Positions 36,471 through 44,915 of a stretch of 64,000 nt of DNA are shown piece after piece (the first letter of the stretch is position 1; every line of letters begins with the position of its first letter). A program made the translations under genes and the position numbers. The notes under the pieces were generated by a model, which was given only the letters and a program-made list of their open reading frames with translations, made no database searches and had not been told where the DNA came from. Source of the DNA: Mycobacteroides salmoniphilum (lineage in GTDB: Bacteria > Actinomycetota > Actinomycetes > Mycobacteriales > Mycobacteriaceae); the NCBI RefSeq assembly GCF_004924335.1, contig NZ_CP024633.1:1488001-1552000 (forward strand). The letters run 5' to 3'.

Positions 36471-36978
36471 GAGTCCTCCTCCACGCCACGATCAAGACCC
36501 CGGCCAATGCGAACACGGGGATCAACGAGAGCGTCCAACTCAACGCCAGCGGCGGCCCTGGCTGGGACAGCACCTCCAGGTTGAGTGTGCCCCTCCCGGG
36601 GCCCTGAGGGCCGGTGATGTCGAAGATGAACTGGTAATGCCCCTCTTCCTGCAGCGCCCGGATGTCCAAGCCCCAGACCTCGCGCTTACGTGGGTGGCGG
36701 GCCAGCGGTTCGGCGCGCCCTTGCCGCCCGTCGGGTGGGACGACGGTCAGGGTGCCCGTTTTCCCGGTGATCCCCTCGGCGGGAATGAATGTGAAATCCA
36801 GTGATTGCATGGCGCGCAGCGGCCATGTCGAGAACCCGACAGTCAGCGGATACGGACCCGCCGTCACCTGTTCGGTGTGTACCACGTTCACCGGCGCGTA
36901 GGCCTGGGCGGGGGCACTGAGCCCGAGGGATAGGCCGATGATGGCTAAGAATGACAACAGGATTCGGGTATGTCTCAC
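36457..36978 (-). CDS. Secreted, membrane-anchored FixH/YtkA-like protein
   Basis: Product of 173 aa from GTG 36978, overlapping the stop of the previous gene (GTGA). Signal peptide (VRHTRILLSFLAIIGLSLGLSAPAQA), an extracytoplasmic beta domain (QVTAGPYPLTVGFSTWPLRAMQSLDFTFIPAEGITG...GHYQFIFDITGPQG) and a C-terminal helix (LALSWTLSLIPVFALAGVLIVAWRRTR). The domain type is common in copper-trafficking and oxidase-assembly loci; no Cys or Met-rich site is seen in it. Confidence 0.75.
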   Translation of the reverse strand: MRHTRILLSFLAIIGLSLGLSAPAQAYAPVNVVHTEQVTAGPYPLTVGFSTWPLRAMQSLDFTFIPAEGITGKTGTLTVVPPDGRQGRAEPLARHPRKREVWGLDIRALQEEGHYQFIFDITGPQGPGRGTLNLEVLSQPGPPLALSWTLSLIPVFALAGVLIVAWRRTRDQN

Positions 36979-38132
36979 GCGACGGCCTCTGTCGTGCCGA
37001 CATTGTTTCCGGGTACCCGCAACATCAGTGCGATGCGTTGCGCCAGGAATCCGGCGAACGCGCCGAGTGCCAACCCCGCCAGGCCGACGGTGACGTAGCT
37101 GCTCACGGTTTCGGTTCCCTGCCGATATAGCATCGCGCCCTGCAGCAGATATCCCATGCCCGCCGCCGAACCCAGAATCGTACCGATGGCGGTCATCGGC
37201 CACCGCTGCCATGCGCGGTCACCTGCCAGATGCAGCAGTCCTGCGGCGAGCGCGGCGAAGATCGCGAGAAATATCGGCATCATTCCGGGGATCGTGGGTG
37301 GTCCGCCCCAGAGGTCATCACGCAGCGGCAATCCCACCGCTGCGGCGTATTCGTGTGCGGCCCACGGTGAGAACCACCAGAAGATGGACTGAATGGCGCC
37401 CATGATCGCCGCGACGCCGAGCGGGGCCAATGTCGATCGCAAGACGCCCGCGATGACCAGCAGTACGAGCGGAACGACGAACGCCGAGCCCAGAGATATC
37501 GGGTTGAAGTCGAACTTGAAGAGGAACAGCGCGGTGAACGGGATGGCCGTCATCGCTGCCACCAGCGACGCCTGGGCCATCAAACCCACCGCACCCCAGC
37601 GGAATCGGCGTGCAGCCGCGAAGGTGACGACACTGCCGAGGTCGGTGACGGTTCCGGATACGAACAATGCGAAATGCGGGGGAGAGGCCAGAACGGCATC
37701 GAATCCGTAGACCGTGTGCCACCACAGATCCAACAGTCCGTACATGAGAAACGACGCGGCGCCGCAGCCGGAGAGTAGGAAGCCCAGGGGAGCGGTGAAT
37801 CTGCCACCGAACACGCGGATCGGCACACCACCTACCCAGCTCGGTACCTCTTCGCTCGCGCGCTGGGCGGCGGTGATCATCAAAACCATGACGAGGCTGG
37901 TGATTCCACCGATCGCACTGCCCGAGTACAGGAAAAGATGCGGGAGTGTGAAGAACGTATCGGGGCCCACATCGTCATGCCATTCCACGTCCCAGGTGGT
38001 TCCCACCGCACCCACCACGCTGCCCAGTAGCACTCCGTACGCCCCTAGCGGCGCGTACTTCTCGATGGTGGCGCGGGTAATTCGCGGCACCTGCTGGGCA
38101 CCGGCGGGCGCCGTGCTTGTCTCGGGACTCAT
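36975..38132 (-). CDS. Polytopic membrane protein with paired W-D-x(3)-H / P-x-H motifs
   Basis: Product of 385 aa from ATG 38132 with GGAGG 5 nt upstream; a GTG 12 nt earlier is possible. About ten helices. The two loop blocks GTTWDVEWHDDVGPDTFFTLPHLFLYSG (about 44-71) and GLLDLWWHTVYGFDAVLASPPHFALF (about 130-155) match each other and the two blocks of the 617-aa protein at 19190-21043. Conserved Asp and His in membrane loops suggest a metal or cofactor site (inference). No named family recognised. Confidence 0.78.
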   Translation of the reverse strand: MSPETSTAPAGAQQVPRITRATIEKYAPLGAYGVLLGSVVGAVGTTWDVEWHDDVGPDTFFTLPHLFLYSGSAIGGITSLVMVLMITAAQRASEEVPSWVGGVPIRVFGGRFTAPLGFLLSGCGAASFLMYGLLDLWWHTVYGFDAVLASPPHFALFVSGTVTDLGSVVTFAAARRFRWGAVGLMAQASLVAAMTAIPFTALFLFKFDFNPISLGSAFVVPLVLLVIAGVLRSTLAPLGVAAIMGAIQSIFWWFSPWAAHEYAAAVGLPLRDDLWGGPPTIPGMMPIFLAIFAALAAGLLHLAGDRAWQRWPMTAIGTILGSAAGMGYLLQGAMLYRQGTETVSSYVTVGLAGLALGAFAGFLAQRIALMLRVPGNNVGTTEAVA

Positions 38133-38133
38133 C

Positions 38134-38547
38134 TCAACCTCCACTCACCCATAGTGGCATTGTCGTGCGCTCATCGGGATCACCCGACGGCGGCGTGACG
38201 GTCACGACGATGTCCCAGGGCCCGGCCATGGACAGCATCACCTGGTCGAACTTCGTGCGGCAGGACACCACCTCGCGCAACGGTGGCATGGCGTGGCCCA
38301 TCAGGGGCATCACCAATTCGACTGACACCGATTCGGATTCAGGGAGATTGTCGTCTTCCCTGTTGACGATGGCGAGCTCCAGCGCGGTCATCCCGACACG
38401 GGGACTATCGATGGTCACCGTGATGGCGTAGTGCTCGGTACCGGAGTACAGGGTGACGGCCTCGGGCGCGCTGGGCCAGGCAATCCATGCCAATCCGAAC
38501 ACGGCGGCAAGTATTACCGCGAGCCCCGCCCACACCTGGCGTGTCAT
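38134..38547 (-). CDS. FixH/YtkA-like single-pass membrane protein
   Basis: Product of 137 aa: an N-terminal membrane anchor (VWAGLAVILAAVFGLAWIAW) then an extracytoplasmic domain (YAITVTIDSPRVGMTALELAIVNRE...VELVMPLMGHAMPPLREVVSC...SMAGPWDIVVTVTPPSGD). The M-P-L-M-G-H-A-M-P-P stretch is typical of YtkA/FixH domains and has Met and His that could hold copper. ATG 38547 overlaps the stop of the 519-aa gene (ATGA). Confidence 0.82.
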   Translation of the reverse strand: MTRQVWAGLAVILAAVFGLAWIAWPSAPEAVTLYSGTEHYAITVTIDSPRVGMTALELAIVNREDDNLPESESVSVELVMPLMGHAMPPLREVVSCRTKFDQVMLSMAGPWDIVVTVTPPSGDPDERTTMPLWVSGG

Positions 38548-40103
38548 GAGATGTCCAGTCGTACCGGGATTGTCAGCACCCGATAGTCACGCTGTGCCTG
38601 AATCCAGGCGAGGTATCGGCCCGGCTTGGGGAACGTGAAGGTGAACGGCACATCTGGCCCGAAGGCGGCCACCGTCTCGTCGGGTGGACTGTCACCGTTG
38701 AGGGGTGGGACACCGACCATGGGTGGCATCGGCTCATCTTGTGTCGGCGCATGGCCAGCGCTGTGATCCATGCCTGTCATACCGGGCATATTGGTTCCCC
38801 CGTGACCGCCCATGGAATGAGCATGGGCCCAGACCGCTGAATCCTGTACGGCGGTACCGAGATCGCCCGCAGGGGTGTCACGGGGAATCGGGCCGGCGAT
38901 CACCAGATGACCGAGCATGCCCAGCCACGGTTGCAGGACCGGGTCCGCCCCGACGGTGGCGGAGAGCGTTGTCGGCCGCCCCGCGCGTAGGCCGGTGGCG
39001 CTCACCTGCACGTGTAGCCCGTCGATCATGCGCATCCCGGGTCCGTCGAACGGCGCCGGCGTGGCAGGCCCCCCGCCACGCGATGTGAGTCCACCCGGCA
39101 GGCGCACCGTCTGCACGCCGCCGCCACGCCGCACGAACTCGGCCGAGACCGCATACCGGCCCGCGACCACAGGTGAGAGCGGTACCGAGTAACGGCCCGG
39201 TGCAACCCTGATCGGATGCAGATGGGATAGCCGCCCGTCCGGGGCCACCACCAGGAGGTGGATCAACGCGCTGTCATGGATGACCAGGTCGTCGGCGGGC
39301 AGCCCGGTCGCCGTGTCGACGAGTGAGAAGTAGAGGTCGGTGGCGCGCCCCGAATCCAACTCGGACTGTTCGGTGATGAACGTGGCCGAAGGCCGGGAGT
39401 AGTCGGTGACCGCGGGACGGTCCAGCCGGTACGGATTGGCGGTGTTGTCGACGGTCGGGTCTCGTTGCACGCCGGGCTCGGGTGGTGGCGGGGCCGAGGC
39501 GGACAGCACCGCGCCGGTGATGGCGACCGCGAGGGCCGTGACCGTGGCGGTCACCGGCACGGCGATCCACACCCCACGACGGACCCGCGTCGCCACCACG
39601 AGTGAGACGAGCAGGAGCAGGCCCGTGGCGGCCAGCCCGAGATAGGCCACTCGTTCCGATGGTGACATCGCCTGACCGACGAGGACCAGCGGGATCCGGG
39701 CGGTGTGCACACCGTCGCTGATCGTCAGGTCGTTCGGCCCGGTGCGGTCGACATCGAGAGTCGCACCGTACGGACCGGGTTTCTCACCGAGGACCACCAT
39801 CGCCGTCGATATGGGAACGCCCGGAGCCGGTTGATGGTCATCGGTGCTGGCGCCGGTGGGCACGATTTGCACCCGGAGCGGGCCGGACGGGGTGCCGTGG
39901 TGAGCGATCACGTCGACACGCAGCGGACCGGGAATGCTGGTCACCCGGCGGGCCACCACAGTGAGCTCGCGCTCGCCCAGGCTCAGCGCGACCTGCACAT
40001 CGGCGCCCGCGGCGGCTGAATCCGCCGCCGCGACGGGGGCTCCGCTCAATAGTGCGGAGAGTGCGAGCACCAGGAACAGGCACGTCGCGCGCAAGTGGCT
40101 CAT
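38544..40103 (-). CDS. Secreted multi-domain protein with CopC/YtkA-like region and Met/His-rich segment
   Basis: Product of 519 aa from ATG 40103: signal peptide (MSHLRATCLFLVLALSALLSGAPVAA), an N-terminal beta domain (about 35-140), two membrane helices (about 150-205), a YtkA-like domain (HLLVVAPDGRLSHLHPIRVAPGRYSVPL, about 265-340), and near 425-450 a segment rich in Met and His (HAHSMGGHGG, then PGMTGMDHSAGH), ending with a last beta domain (TFTFPKPGRYLAWIQAQRDYRVLTIPV). Heads the second membrane cluster. Copper binding is the natural guess. The longer frame to 40247 lacks a signal peptide. Confidence 0.8.
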   Translation of the reverse strand: MSHLRATCLFLVLALSALLSGAPVAAADSAAAGADVQVALSLGERELTVVARRVTSIPGPLRVDVIAHHGTPSGPLRVQIVPTGASTDDHQPAPGVPISTAMVVLGEKPGPYGATLDVDRTGPNDLTISDGVHTARIPLVLVGQAMSPSERVAYLGLAATGLLLLVSLVVATRVRRGVWIAVPVTATVTALAVAITGAVLSASAPPPPEPGVQRDPTVDNTANPYRLDRPAVTDYSRPSATFITEQSELDSGRATDLYFSLVDTATGLPADDLVIHDSALIHLLVVAPDGRLSHLHPIRVAPGRYSVPLSPVVAGRYAVSAEFVRRGGGVQTVRLPGGLTSRGGGPATPAPFDGPGMRMIDGLHVQVSATGLRAGRPTTLSATVGADPVLQPWLGMLGHLVIAGPIPRDTPAGDLGTAVQDSAVWAHAHSMGGHGGTNMPGMTGMDHSAGHAPTQDEPMPPMVGVPPLNGDSPPDETVAAFGPDVPFTFTFPKPGRYLAWIQAQRDYRVLTIPVRLDIS

Positions 40104-40163
40104 CGGTATCCAGTCTGCCCTGCGCCGGAGAGGCCGCGGGATGGTCCGCCTAAACTGGCCCGC

Positions 40164-40424
40164 GTGAACAGCGACAGCGTGATCGGCCTCCTGAGTTGGT
40201 GGGATGGCGTGGAGCTGTGGCTCAGCGGACGCGGGTTCATCCTTCAAACGATCATCGTGATGCCGGTGGTGTTGGGGTTGGCGTACGCGATGGCCGTGGC
40301 CGGTGACAAGATCTTGTTTGTGCTGCTCAGCATGGTGAATCGGCTCGGGCGGTGCTACCAGGCGGCGCGCCGACCCTCCATGGAAAATCGGGTAGCCGCG
40401 GCCACCCCGGTGGACCTCTCATGA
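40164..40424 (+). CDS. 86-aa membrane protein
   Basis: GTG 40164 opens a product starting MNSDSVIGLLSWWDGVELWLSG, then a hydrophobic helix (FILQTIIVMPVVLGLAYAMAVAG) and a basic C-terminal part. Divergent from the membrane cluster with a 60-bp gap and coupled by ATGA to a 28-codon ORF. M. tuberculosis has a small membrane gene between the trehalase and subI genes that may correspond. Function unknown. Confidence 0.7.
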   Translation: MNSDSVIGLLSWWDGVELWLSGRGFILQTIIVMPVVLGLAYAMAVAGDKILFVLLSMVNRLGRCYQAARRPSMENRVAAATPVDLS

Positions 40425-40507
40425 GCGGTTTGCCGCAGTCGCGCGTCACGTTGGCGCTGGTTGCGTTGGCCATTCTGGTGATAGTCGCCTGGCTGTTGAG
40501 TCGGTAG
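40421..40507 (+). CDS. 28-aa single-helix membrane peptide (short ORF)
   Basis: ATG 40421 overlaps the stop of the previous gene (ATGA). It reads MSGLPQSR, then the helix VTLALVALAILVIVAWLL, then SR and TAG. A coupled start, a clean hydrophobic helix and a flanking Arg on both sides argue for a real small protein, probably paired with the 86-aa membrane protein. Confidence 0.6.
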   Translation: MSGLPQSRVTLALVALAILVIVAWLLSR

Positions 40508-40578
40508 TTACTGTCTGTTGATGTAATAGTGCTTCTACCTGCCGCTTCGGCCGTAAAGACCGCATCAAAGAGCTCTGC

Positions 40579-40584
40579 TACGCT
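40579..40584 (+). promoter_or_regulatory. Candidate -10 box for the subI leader transcript
   Basis: TACGCT lies exactly 7 nt before ATG 40592, the spacing expected when transcription starts at or next to the start codon (leaderless). The sirA leader ORF has a -10-like box at the same distance. No clear -35 seen. Confidence 0.45.
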
Positions 40585-40591
40585 TCCGCTC

Positions 40592-40687
40592 ATGCATTCC
40601 ACCGCCCCGGTTAACCGCGTGCGCCACATCTTGGCGCTCATTGCGGTCGGTACATGCGCGGTTGCAGACGTTCACTGTTGTCGCTAG
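40592..40687 (+). CDS. Cys-ending leader peptide upstream of subI-cysTWA
   Basis: A 31-codon ORF (starts MHSTAPVNRVRH, ends CAVADVHCCR) with three Cys in its last ten residues. It lacks a ribosome binding site, fitting a leaderless message. Short polycysteine leader ORFs ahead of sulfur genes are known in mycobacteria, where ribosome stalling at Cys codons reports low cysteine. Here it lies 133 bp before the sulfate-binding protein gene, with a hairpin between them. The mechanism is inferred. Confidence 0.75.
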   Translation: MHSTAPVNRVRHILALIAVGTCAVADVHCCR

Positions 40688-40713
40688 ACCCATCCCGTCC
40701 GCGGTTTGGTGTC

Positions 40714-40753
40714 GGTAGCGGCTAGTTCGAAGCCCACTGGCTGTTTCGCTACC
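40714..40753 (+). promoter_or_regulatory. Possible attenuator hairpin before subI
   Basis: GGTAGCG (40714-40720) pairs with CGCTACC (40747-40753), with a small inner GCT/AGC pairing, and is followed by TTTCTGT. It starts 26 nt after the stop of the Cys leader ORF, where a stalled ribosome could change folding. The stem is short, so confidence is limited. Confidence 0.4.
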
Positions 40754-40820
40754 TTTCTGTCGTTACGGGATTCCATGAGATATCCGTCCCAGGTAATCGT
40801 CATCCCACGAAAGGCATCGC

Positions 40821-41876
40821 ATGCTCGACTCCAGGATCAATATCGCGAAGACGGTCGGCGCCCGCCGGTGGCGCCACATCGGAGTTCTTGCCACGGCGGC
40901 AACACTTCTCGCCGCCTGCGGTGGGGGATCCAGTGATGTCGCCGGCGGCGAGTCACATTCGGATGCCGACACCACCTTGACGCTCGTTGCGTACGCCGTG
41001 CCGGAGCCTGGCTGGAAGAAGATCATCCCGGCATTCGCGAACACCGCCGAGGGCAAGGGTGTCGCGGTCACTACCTCTTATGGTGCTTCCGGCGATCAGT
41101 CCCGCGCCGTCGTCGACGGCAAGCCGGCCGACATCGTCAACTTCTCGGTGGAGCCCGATGTGAGCCGTTTGGTCAAGGCGGGCAAGGTTTCCGAAGATTG
41201 GAATGCCGATGCCACCAAGGGCGTGCCGTTCGGTTCGGTGGTCTCGCTTGTCGTGCGTAAGGGCAACCCGAAGAACATCAAGGACTGGGATGACCTGCTG
41301 CAGCCCGGAGTCACGGTCATCACCCCCAGCCCGTTGAGCTCGGGTTCGGCCAAGTGGAACCTGTTGGCGCCGTACGCGGCCAAGAGTAACGGCGGCCGCG
41401 ATGACCAGGCGGGTATCGACTTCGTCAGCAAGCTCGTCGGCGAGCACATCAAGCAGCGCCCCGGTTCCGGACGCGAGGCCACTGATGTGTTCCTGCAGGG
41501 CAGCGGCGACGTGTTGATCAGCTACGAGAACGAGGCGATCAATGTCGAACGTCAAGGCAAGGACGTCGAGCACGTCAATCCGCCGCAGACGTTCAAGATC
41601 GAGAACCCGGTTGCGGTCGTCAAGGGCAGCGCGCACCTGGACAAGGTGAACGCCCTGAAGAACTTCCTGTACACCCCGGAGGCACAGAAGCTCTGGGCCG
41701 AGGCCGGTTTCCGACCCGTCGATCCGGCTGTTACGGCAGAATTCGCCAAGGACTTCCCGACGCCCGAGAAGCTGTGGACCATTGCCGAACTGGGCGGCTG
41801 GAAGACCGTTGACCCAGCGTTGTTCGACAAGGAAAACGGCAGCATCACCAAGATCTACAAGAAGGCCACCGGATGA
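40821..41876 (+). CDS. subI: Sulfate-binding lipoprotein of the SulT ABC importer
   Basis: Product of 351 aa. An N-terminal signal with lipobox (ATLLAACGGG) anchors it outside the membrane. The mature part is a periplasmic binding fold: TLTLVAYAVPEPGWKKIIPAF, GASGDQSRAV, DIVNFSVEPDV and ITPSPLSSGSAKWNLLAPYA are sulfate-binding-protein blocks. ATG 40821 gives a long n-region; a later start is possible. First gene of subI-cysT-cysW-cysA; overlaps cysT by 4 nt. Confidence 0.95.
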   Translation: MLDSRINIAKTVGARRWRHIGVLATAATLLAACGGGSSDVAGGESHSDADTTLTLVAYAVPEPGWKKIIPAFANTAEGKGVAVTTSYGASGDQSRAVVDGKPADIVNFSVEPDVSRLVKAGKVSEDWNADATKGVPFGSVVSLVVRKGNPKNIKDWDDLLQPGVTVITPSPLSSGSAKWNLLAPYAAKSNGGRDDQAGIDFVSKLVGEHIKQRPGSGREATDVFLQGSGDVLISYENEAINVERQGKDVEHVNPPQTFKIENPVAVVKGSAHLDKVNALKNFLYTPEAQKLWAEAGFRPVDPAVTAEFAKDFPTPEKLWTIAELGGWKTVDPALFDKENGSITKIYKKATG

Positions 41877-42772
41877 CAGCGTCTACGGAACAGTCGACGG
41901 AACCGGCTTCCGAGCCGAAATCGACAGCCCGGCCCGACCGTGAGGTCGGTGCCGGGCAGTCGGGGGGACTCTTGAGGCGCCGGTACGGCAGCACCTCGCT
42001 GCGGGTCGGTGCGGCGTCGATCTGGCTCAGCATCATCGTGCTGCTGCCGCTGGCCGCGATCATCTGGCAGTCGGCCGGTGGCGGGTGGACGGCGTTTTGG
42101 AACGCCATCACCTCTAATGCCGCGGTGAGCTCGTTCCGGGTGACCCTGGGAGTCTCGTTCGGGGTCGCCGTCATCAACCTGTTCTTCGGGCTGTTGGTGG
42201 CCTGGGTGCTGACCCGCGACGACTTCCCCGGAAAGCGGTTGGTCGATGCCGTCATCGACCTGCCGTTCGCGTTGCCGACGATTGTGGCGAGTCTGGTGAT
42301 GCTCGCGCTGTACGGCCCGGGCAGCCCGGTGGGCATCCACATCCAACACACCAGTTGGGGTATCGGGATAGCCCTGCTGTTCGTCACCCTGCCGTTCGTG
42401 GTGCGATCCGTGCAGCCTGTCCTGCTGGAACTCGACCAGTCCGTCGAGGAGGCCGCAGCCTCGCTGGGAGCCGACAACTGGACGATCTTCCGGGCGGTGA
42501 TTCTCCCCGCGCTGCTTCCGTCACTGTTATCGGGTGCGGGTCTGGCCTTTTCGCGTGCGATTGGTGAATACGGTTCGGTGGTGCTGATCGGTGGTGCGGT
42601 GCCCGGTGAGACGGAAGTCTCTTCGCAGTGGATCAGGACGCTCATCGAGAACGACGATCGCACCGGCGCTGCGGCGATCTCGATTGTGCTGCTGATTATT
42701 TCGTTTGTCGTGTTGTTCGTCTTGCGCACCATCGGGTCGCGCGCGGCCAAGCGAGAGGAGCTGGCGCAGTGA
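41873..42772 (+). CDS. cysT: Sulfate ABC transporter permease CysT
   Basis: Product of 299 aa with about six membrane helices and a hydrophilic N-terminal tail of about 45 residues. The ABC permease EAA loop is EEAAASLGADNWTIFRAVILPALLPSLLSG near residue 195. It pairs with CysW as the channel for sulfate/thiosulfate. Overlaps both neighbours by 4 nt. Confidence 0.95.
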   Translation: MTASTEQSTEPASEPKSTARPDREVGAGQSGGLLRRRYGSTSLRVGAASIWLSIIVLLPLAAIIWQSAGGGWTAFWNAITSNAAVSSFRVTLGVSFGVAVINLFFGLLVAWVLTRDDFPGKRLVDAVIDLPFALPTIVASLVMLALYGPGSPVGIHIQHTSWGIGIALLFVTLPFVVRSVQPVLLELDQSVEEAAASLGADNWTIFRAVILPALLPSLLSGAGLAFSRAIGEYGSVVLIGGAVPGETEVSSQWIRTLIENDDRTGAAAISIVLLIISFVVLFVLRTIGSRAAKREELAQ

Positions 42773-43584
42773 CGCCGTCACCGCTCGTCAAGTATGTGGC
42801 GCGGTACGTGGCGCTGCTGTACATCGGCATCCTGGTGATCGTTCCCGTGGGCCTCATCCTGTGGCGCACGTTCGAGCCAGGGGTCGGGGCGTTCTTCGAG
42901 TCGATCGCCACGCCGGCCGCGGTATCGGCCTTGCAGCTATCGCTGCTGGTGGTGGCGATCGTGGTGCCGCTGAACGTCATCTTCGGCATTCCCACGGCGT
43001 TGGTACTGGCGCGGAACAAGTTCCGCGGCAAGGCCGTGCTGCAGGCGATCATCGACCTCCCGTTCGCGGTCTCGCCCGTCGTGGTGGGTGTCGCGCTGAT
43101 CCTGTTGTGGGGATCGGCGGGCGTGTTCGGGTTCGTCGAGAACGATTTCGGGCTCAAGATCATCTTCGGGTTCCCGGGCATCGTGCTTGCCAGCATCTTC
43201 GTCACGATTCCGTTCGTCATCCGCGAGGTCGAGCCAGTGCTGCATGAACTGGGCACCGAGCAGGAAGAGGCTGCCGCAACGCTGGGAGCCACTGCCTGGC
43301 AGACGTTCTGGCGTATCACGTTGCCGTCCATCCGCTGGGGGTTGACCTACGGCATCGTGCTCACCATCGCGCGCACACTGGGTGAGTACGGCGCGGTGAT
43401 CATGGTGTCATCGAACCTGCCCGGGGCATCGCAGACCCTGACCCTGCTCGTGTCCGATCGCCATCAGCGTGGTGCCGAATACGGCGCATACGCCATCTCA
43501 GCATTGCTCATGGCTGTCGCGGTGATCGTCCTGGTGGTCCAGGTGGTCATCGATGCGCGGCGAGCAAAAGCCAATAGCGAATAG
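42769..43584 (+). CDS. cysW: Sulfate ABC transporter permease CysW
   Basis: Product of 271 aa from GTG 42769, overlapping the cysT stop (GTGA); the longer frame from 42628 lies inside cysT. Six predicted helices. EAA loop [27 protein letters not shown] near 160; [18 protein letters not shown] is typical of CysW. Confidence 0.95.
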   Translation: MTPSPLVKYVARYVALLYIGILVIVPVGLILWRTFEPGVGAFFESIATPAAVSALQLSLLVVAIVVPLNVIFGIPTALVLARNKFRGKAVLQAIIDLPFAVSPVVVGVALILLWGSAGVFGFVENDFGLKIIFGFPGIVLASIFVTIPFVIREVEPVLHELGTEQEEAAATLGATAWQTFWRITLPSIRWGLTYGIVLTIARTLGEYGAVIMVSSNLPGASQTLTLLVSDRHQRGAEYGAYAISALLMAVAVIVLVVQVVIDARRAKANSE

Positions 43585-43598
43585 CAAGGAGCCACAGA

Positions 43599-44618
43599 AT
43601 GACTGACGCGATTACCGTTCGGGGCGCGAACAAGCATTACGGCGACTTCGCCGCGCTGGACAACATTGATTTCGAGGTGCCCTCCGGCTCGCTGACCGCA
43701 CTACTGGGCCCCAGTGGTTCGGGTAAGTCGACGTTGTTGCGGGCCATCGCCGGGCTGGACCAGCCCGATACCGGCACGATCACCATCAACGGGCGTGACG
43801 TCACGGGTGTTCCGCCACAGCGGCGCGGAATCGGTTTCGTGTTCCAGCATTACGCCGCCTTCAAGCACCTGACCGTGCGTGAAAACGTCGGATTCGGACT
43901 CAAGATTCGTAAGAAGCCGAAGGCCGAGATCAAGGAGAAGGTCGACAATCTGCTGGAAGTGGTGGGGCTGAGCGGTTTTCACGCACGCTATCCCAACCAG
44001 CTTTCCGGCGGCCAACGTCAGCGCATGGCGCTGGCCCGGGCGCTCGCCGTCGACCCGGAAGTGCTGCTGCTCGACGAGCCCTTCGGTGCGCTCGATGCCA
44101 AGGTGCGTGAGGACCTGCGGGCCTGGCTGCGCCGGCTGCACGAGGAGGTACACGTCACCACGGTGCTGGTGACCCACGACCAGGCCGAGGCTCTCGACGT
44201 CGCCGACCGGATCGCGGTGCTCAACAAGGGCCGCATCGAGCAGGTGGGTTCTCCGGACGACCTCTACGATCGCCCGGCGAACAGCTTCGTGATGTCGTTC
44301 CTGGGTCCGGTGGCCAAGCTGAACGGAATCCTGGTGCGCCCGCACGATATTCGTGTCGGGCGCAACGCCGATCTCTCCCGTGCTGCCGCAGAGGGCACCG
44401 GCGAGACGACCGGGGTGACCAAGGCGACGGTGGGTCGGGTCGTGCACCTCGGTTTCGAGGTGCGGGTGGAGTTGACCAGCGCCGCTACCGGGGAGCAGTT
44501 CACTGCGCAGATCACCCGTGGTGACGCGGAGGCGCTCGGGCTGCATGAGGGCGACCAGGTGTACGTGCGCGTCACGCGGGTCCCCGACCTGGGGGACCTG
44601 GCGGAGGTCGCGTCCTAG
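43599..44618 (+). CDS. cysA: Sulfate ABC transporter ATP-binding protein CysA
   Basis: Product of 339 aa. Walker [17 protein letters not shown] near residue 36, signature [16 protein letters not shown] near 134, Walker [13 protein letters not shown], switch His in [16 protein letters not shown]. The C-terminal part ([18 protein letters not shown]..., about 245-335) is the regulatory beta domain of CysA/PotA-type proteins. An AAGGAG stands just before ATG 43599. Last gene of the uptake operon, followed by a terminator. Confidence 0.96.
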   Translation: MTDAITVRGANKHYGDFAALDNIDFEVPSGSLTALLGPSGSGKSTLLRAIAGLDQPDTGTITINGRDVTGVPPQRRGIGFVFQHYAAFKHLTVRENVGFGLKIRKKPKAEIKEKVDNLLEVVGLSGFHARYPNQLSGGQRQRMALARALAVDPEVLLLDEPFGALDAKVREDLRAWLRRLHEEVHVTTVLVTHDQAEALDVADRIAVLNKGRIEQVGSPDDLYDRPANSFVMSFLGPVAKLNGILVRPHDIRVGRNADLSRAAAEGTGETTGVTKATVGRVVHLGFEVRVELTSAATGEQFTAQITRGDAEALGLHEGDQVYVRVTRVPDLGDLAEVAS

Positions 44619-44650
44619 GGCGGTTCTGAAACAGCGTGGATAAACAGATG

Positions 44651-44670
44651 GCCCCCGGTTCTCCGGGGGC
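44651..44670. terminator. Bidirectional terminator between the two sulfur operons
   Basis: GCCCCCGG-TTCT-CCGGGGGC is a perfect 8-bp GC stem with a TTCT loop, followed on the plus strand by TATATTGTTAT. It lies between cysA and the convergent His-rich gene. Confidence 0.75.
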
Positions 44671-44687
44671 TATATTGTTATCGGACT

Positions 44688-44840
44688 CTAGTGCTCGTCG
44701 TAGTGATCGCCGTGTGGGGCGTGGCGGTGCCCGTCGTGGATGTAGTCCACGTGGTCCTCGTGAGTAACTGCCTCGTGGCCGCAGTCAGGGCCGTGGACGT
44801 GGTCGGGATGGTCGTGGGTCTTGTGCTCAGTACTGGTCAC
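44688..44840 (-). CDS. 50-aa histidine-rich protein
   Basis: From GTG 44840 the product has 14 His in 50 residues (starts MTSTEHKTHDHPDHVHGPDCGH, ends HGDHYDEH), plus many Asp and Glu and one Cys. No signal peptide or helix. Such composition suggests binding of Zn, Ni or Co in the cytoplasm; a link to the neighbouring chelatase-like gene (metal for sirohaem) is possible but inferred. The start further upstream at 44876 is less likely. Confidence 0.72.
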   Translation of the reverse strand: MTSTEHKTHDHPDHVHGPDCGHEAVTHEDHVDYIHDGHRHAPHGDHYDEH

Positions 44841-44915
44841 GCGTTCAACACTATCGCAGACATGCGCATGTAACAATGTGTTGAGCGGGAAGGGGCGCCC
44901 ACGGGTGGGGGTCTA

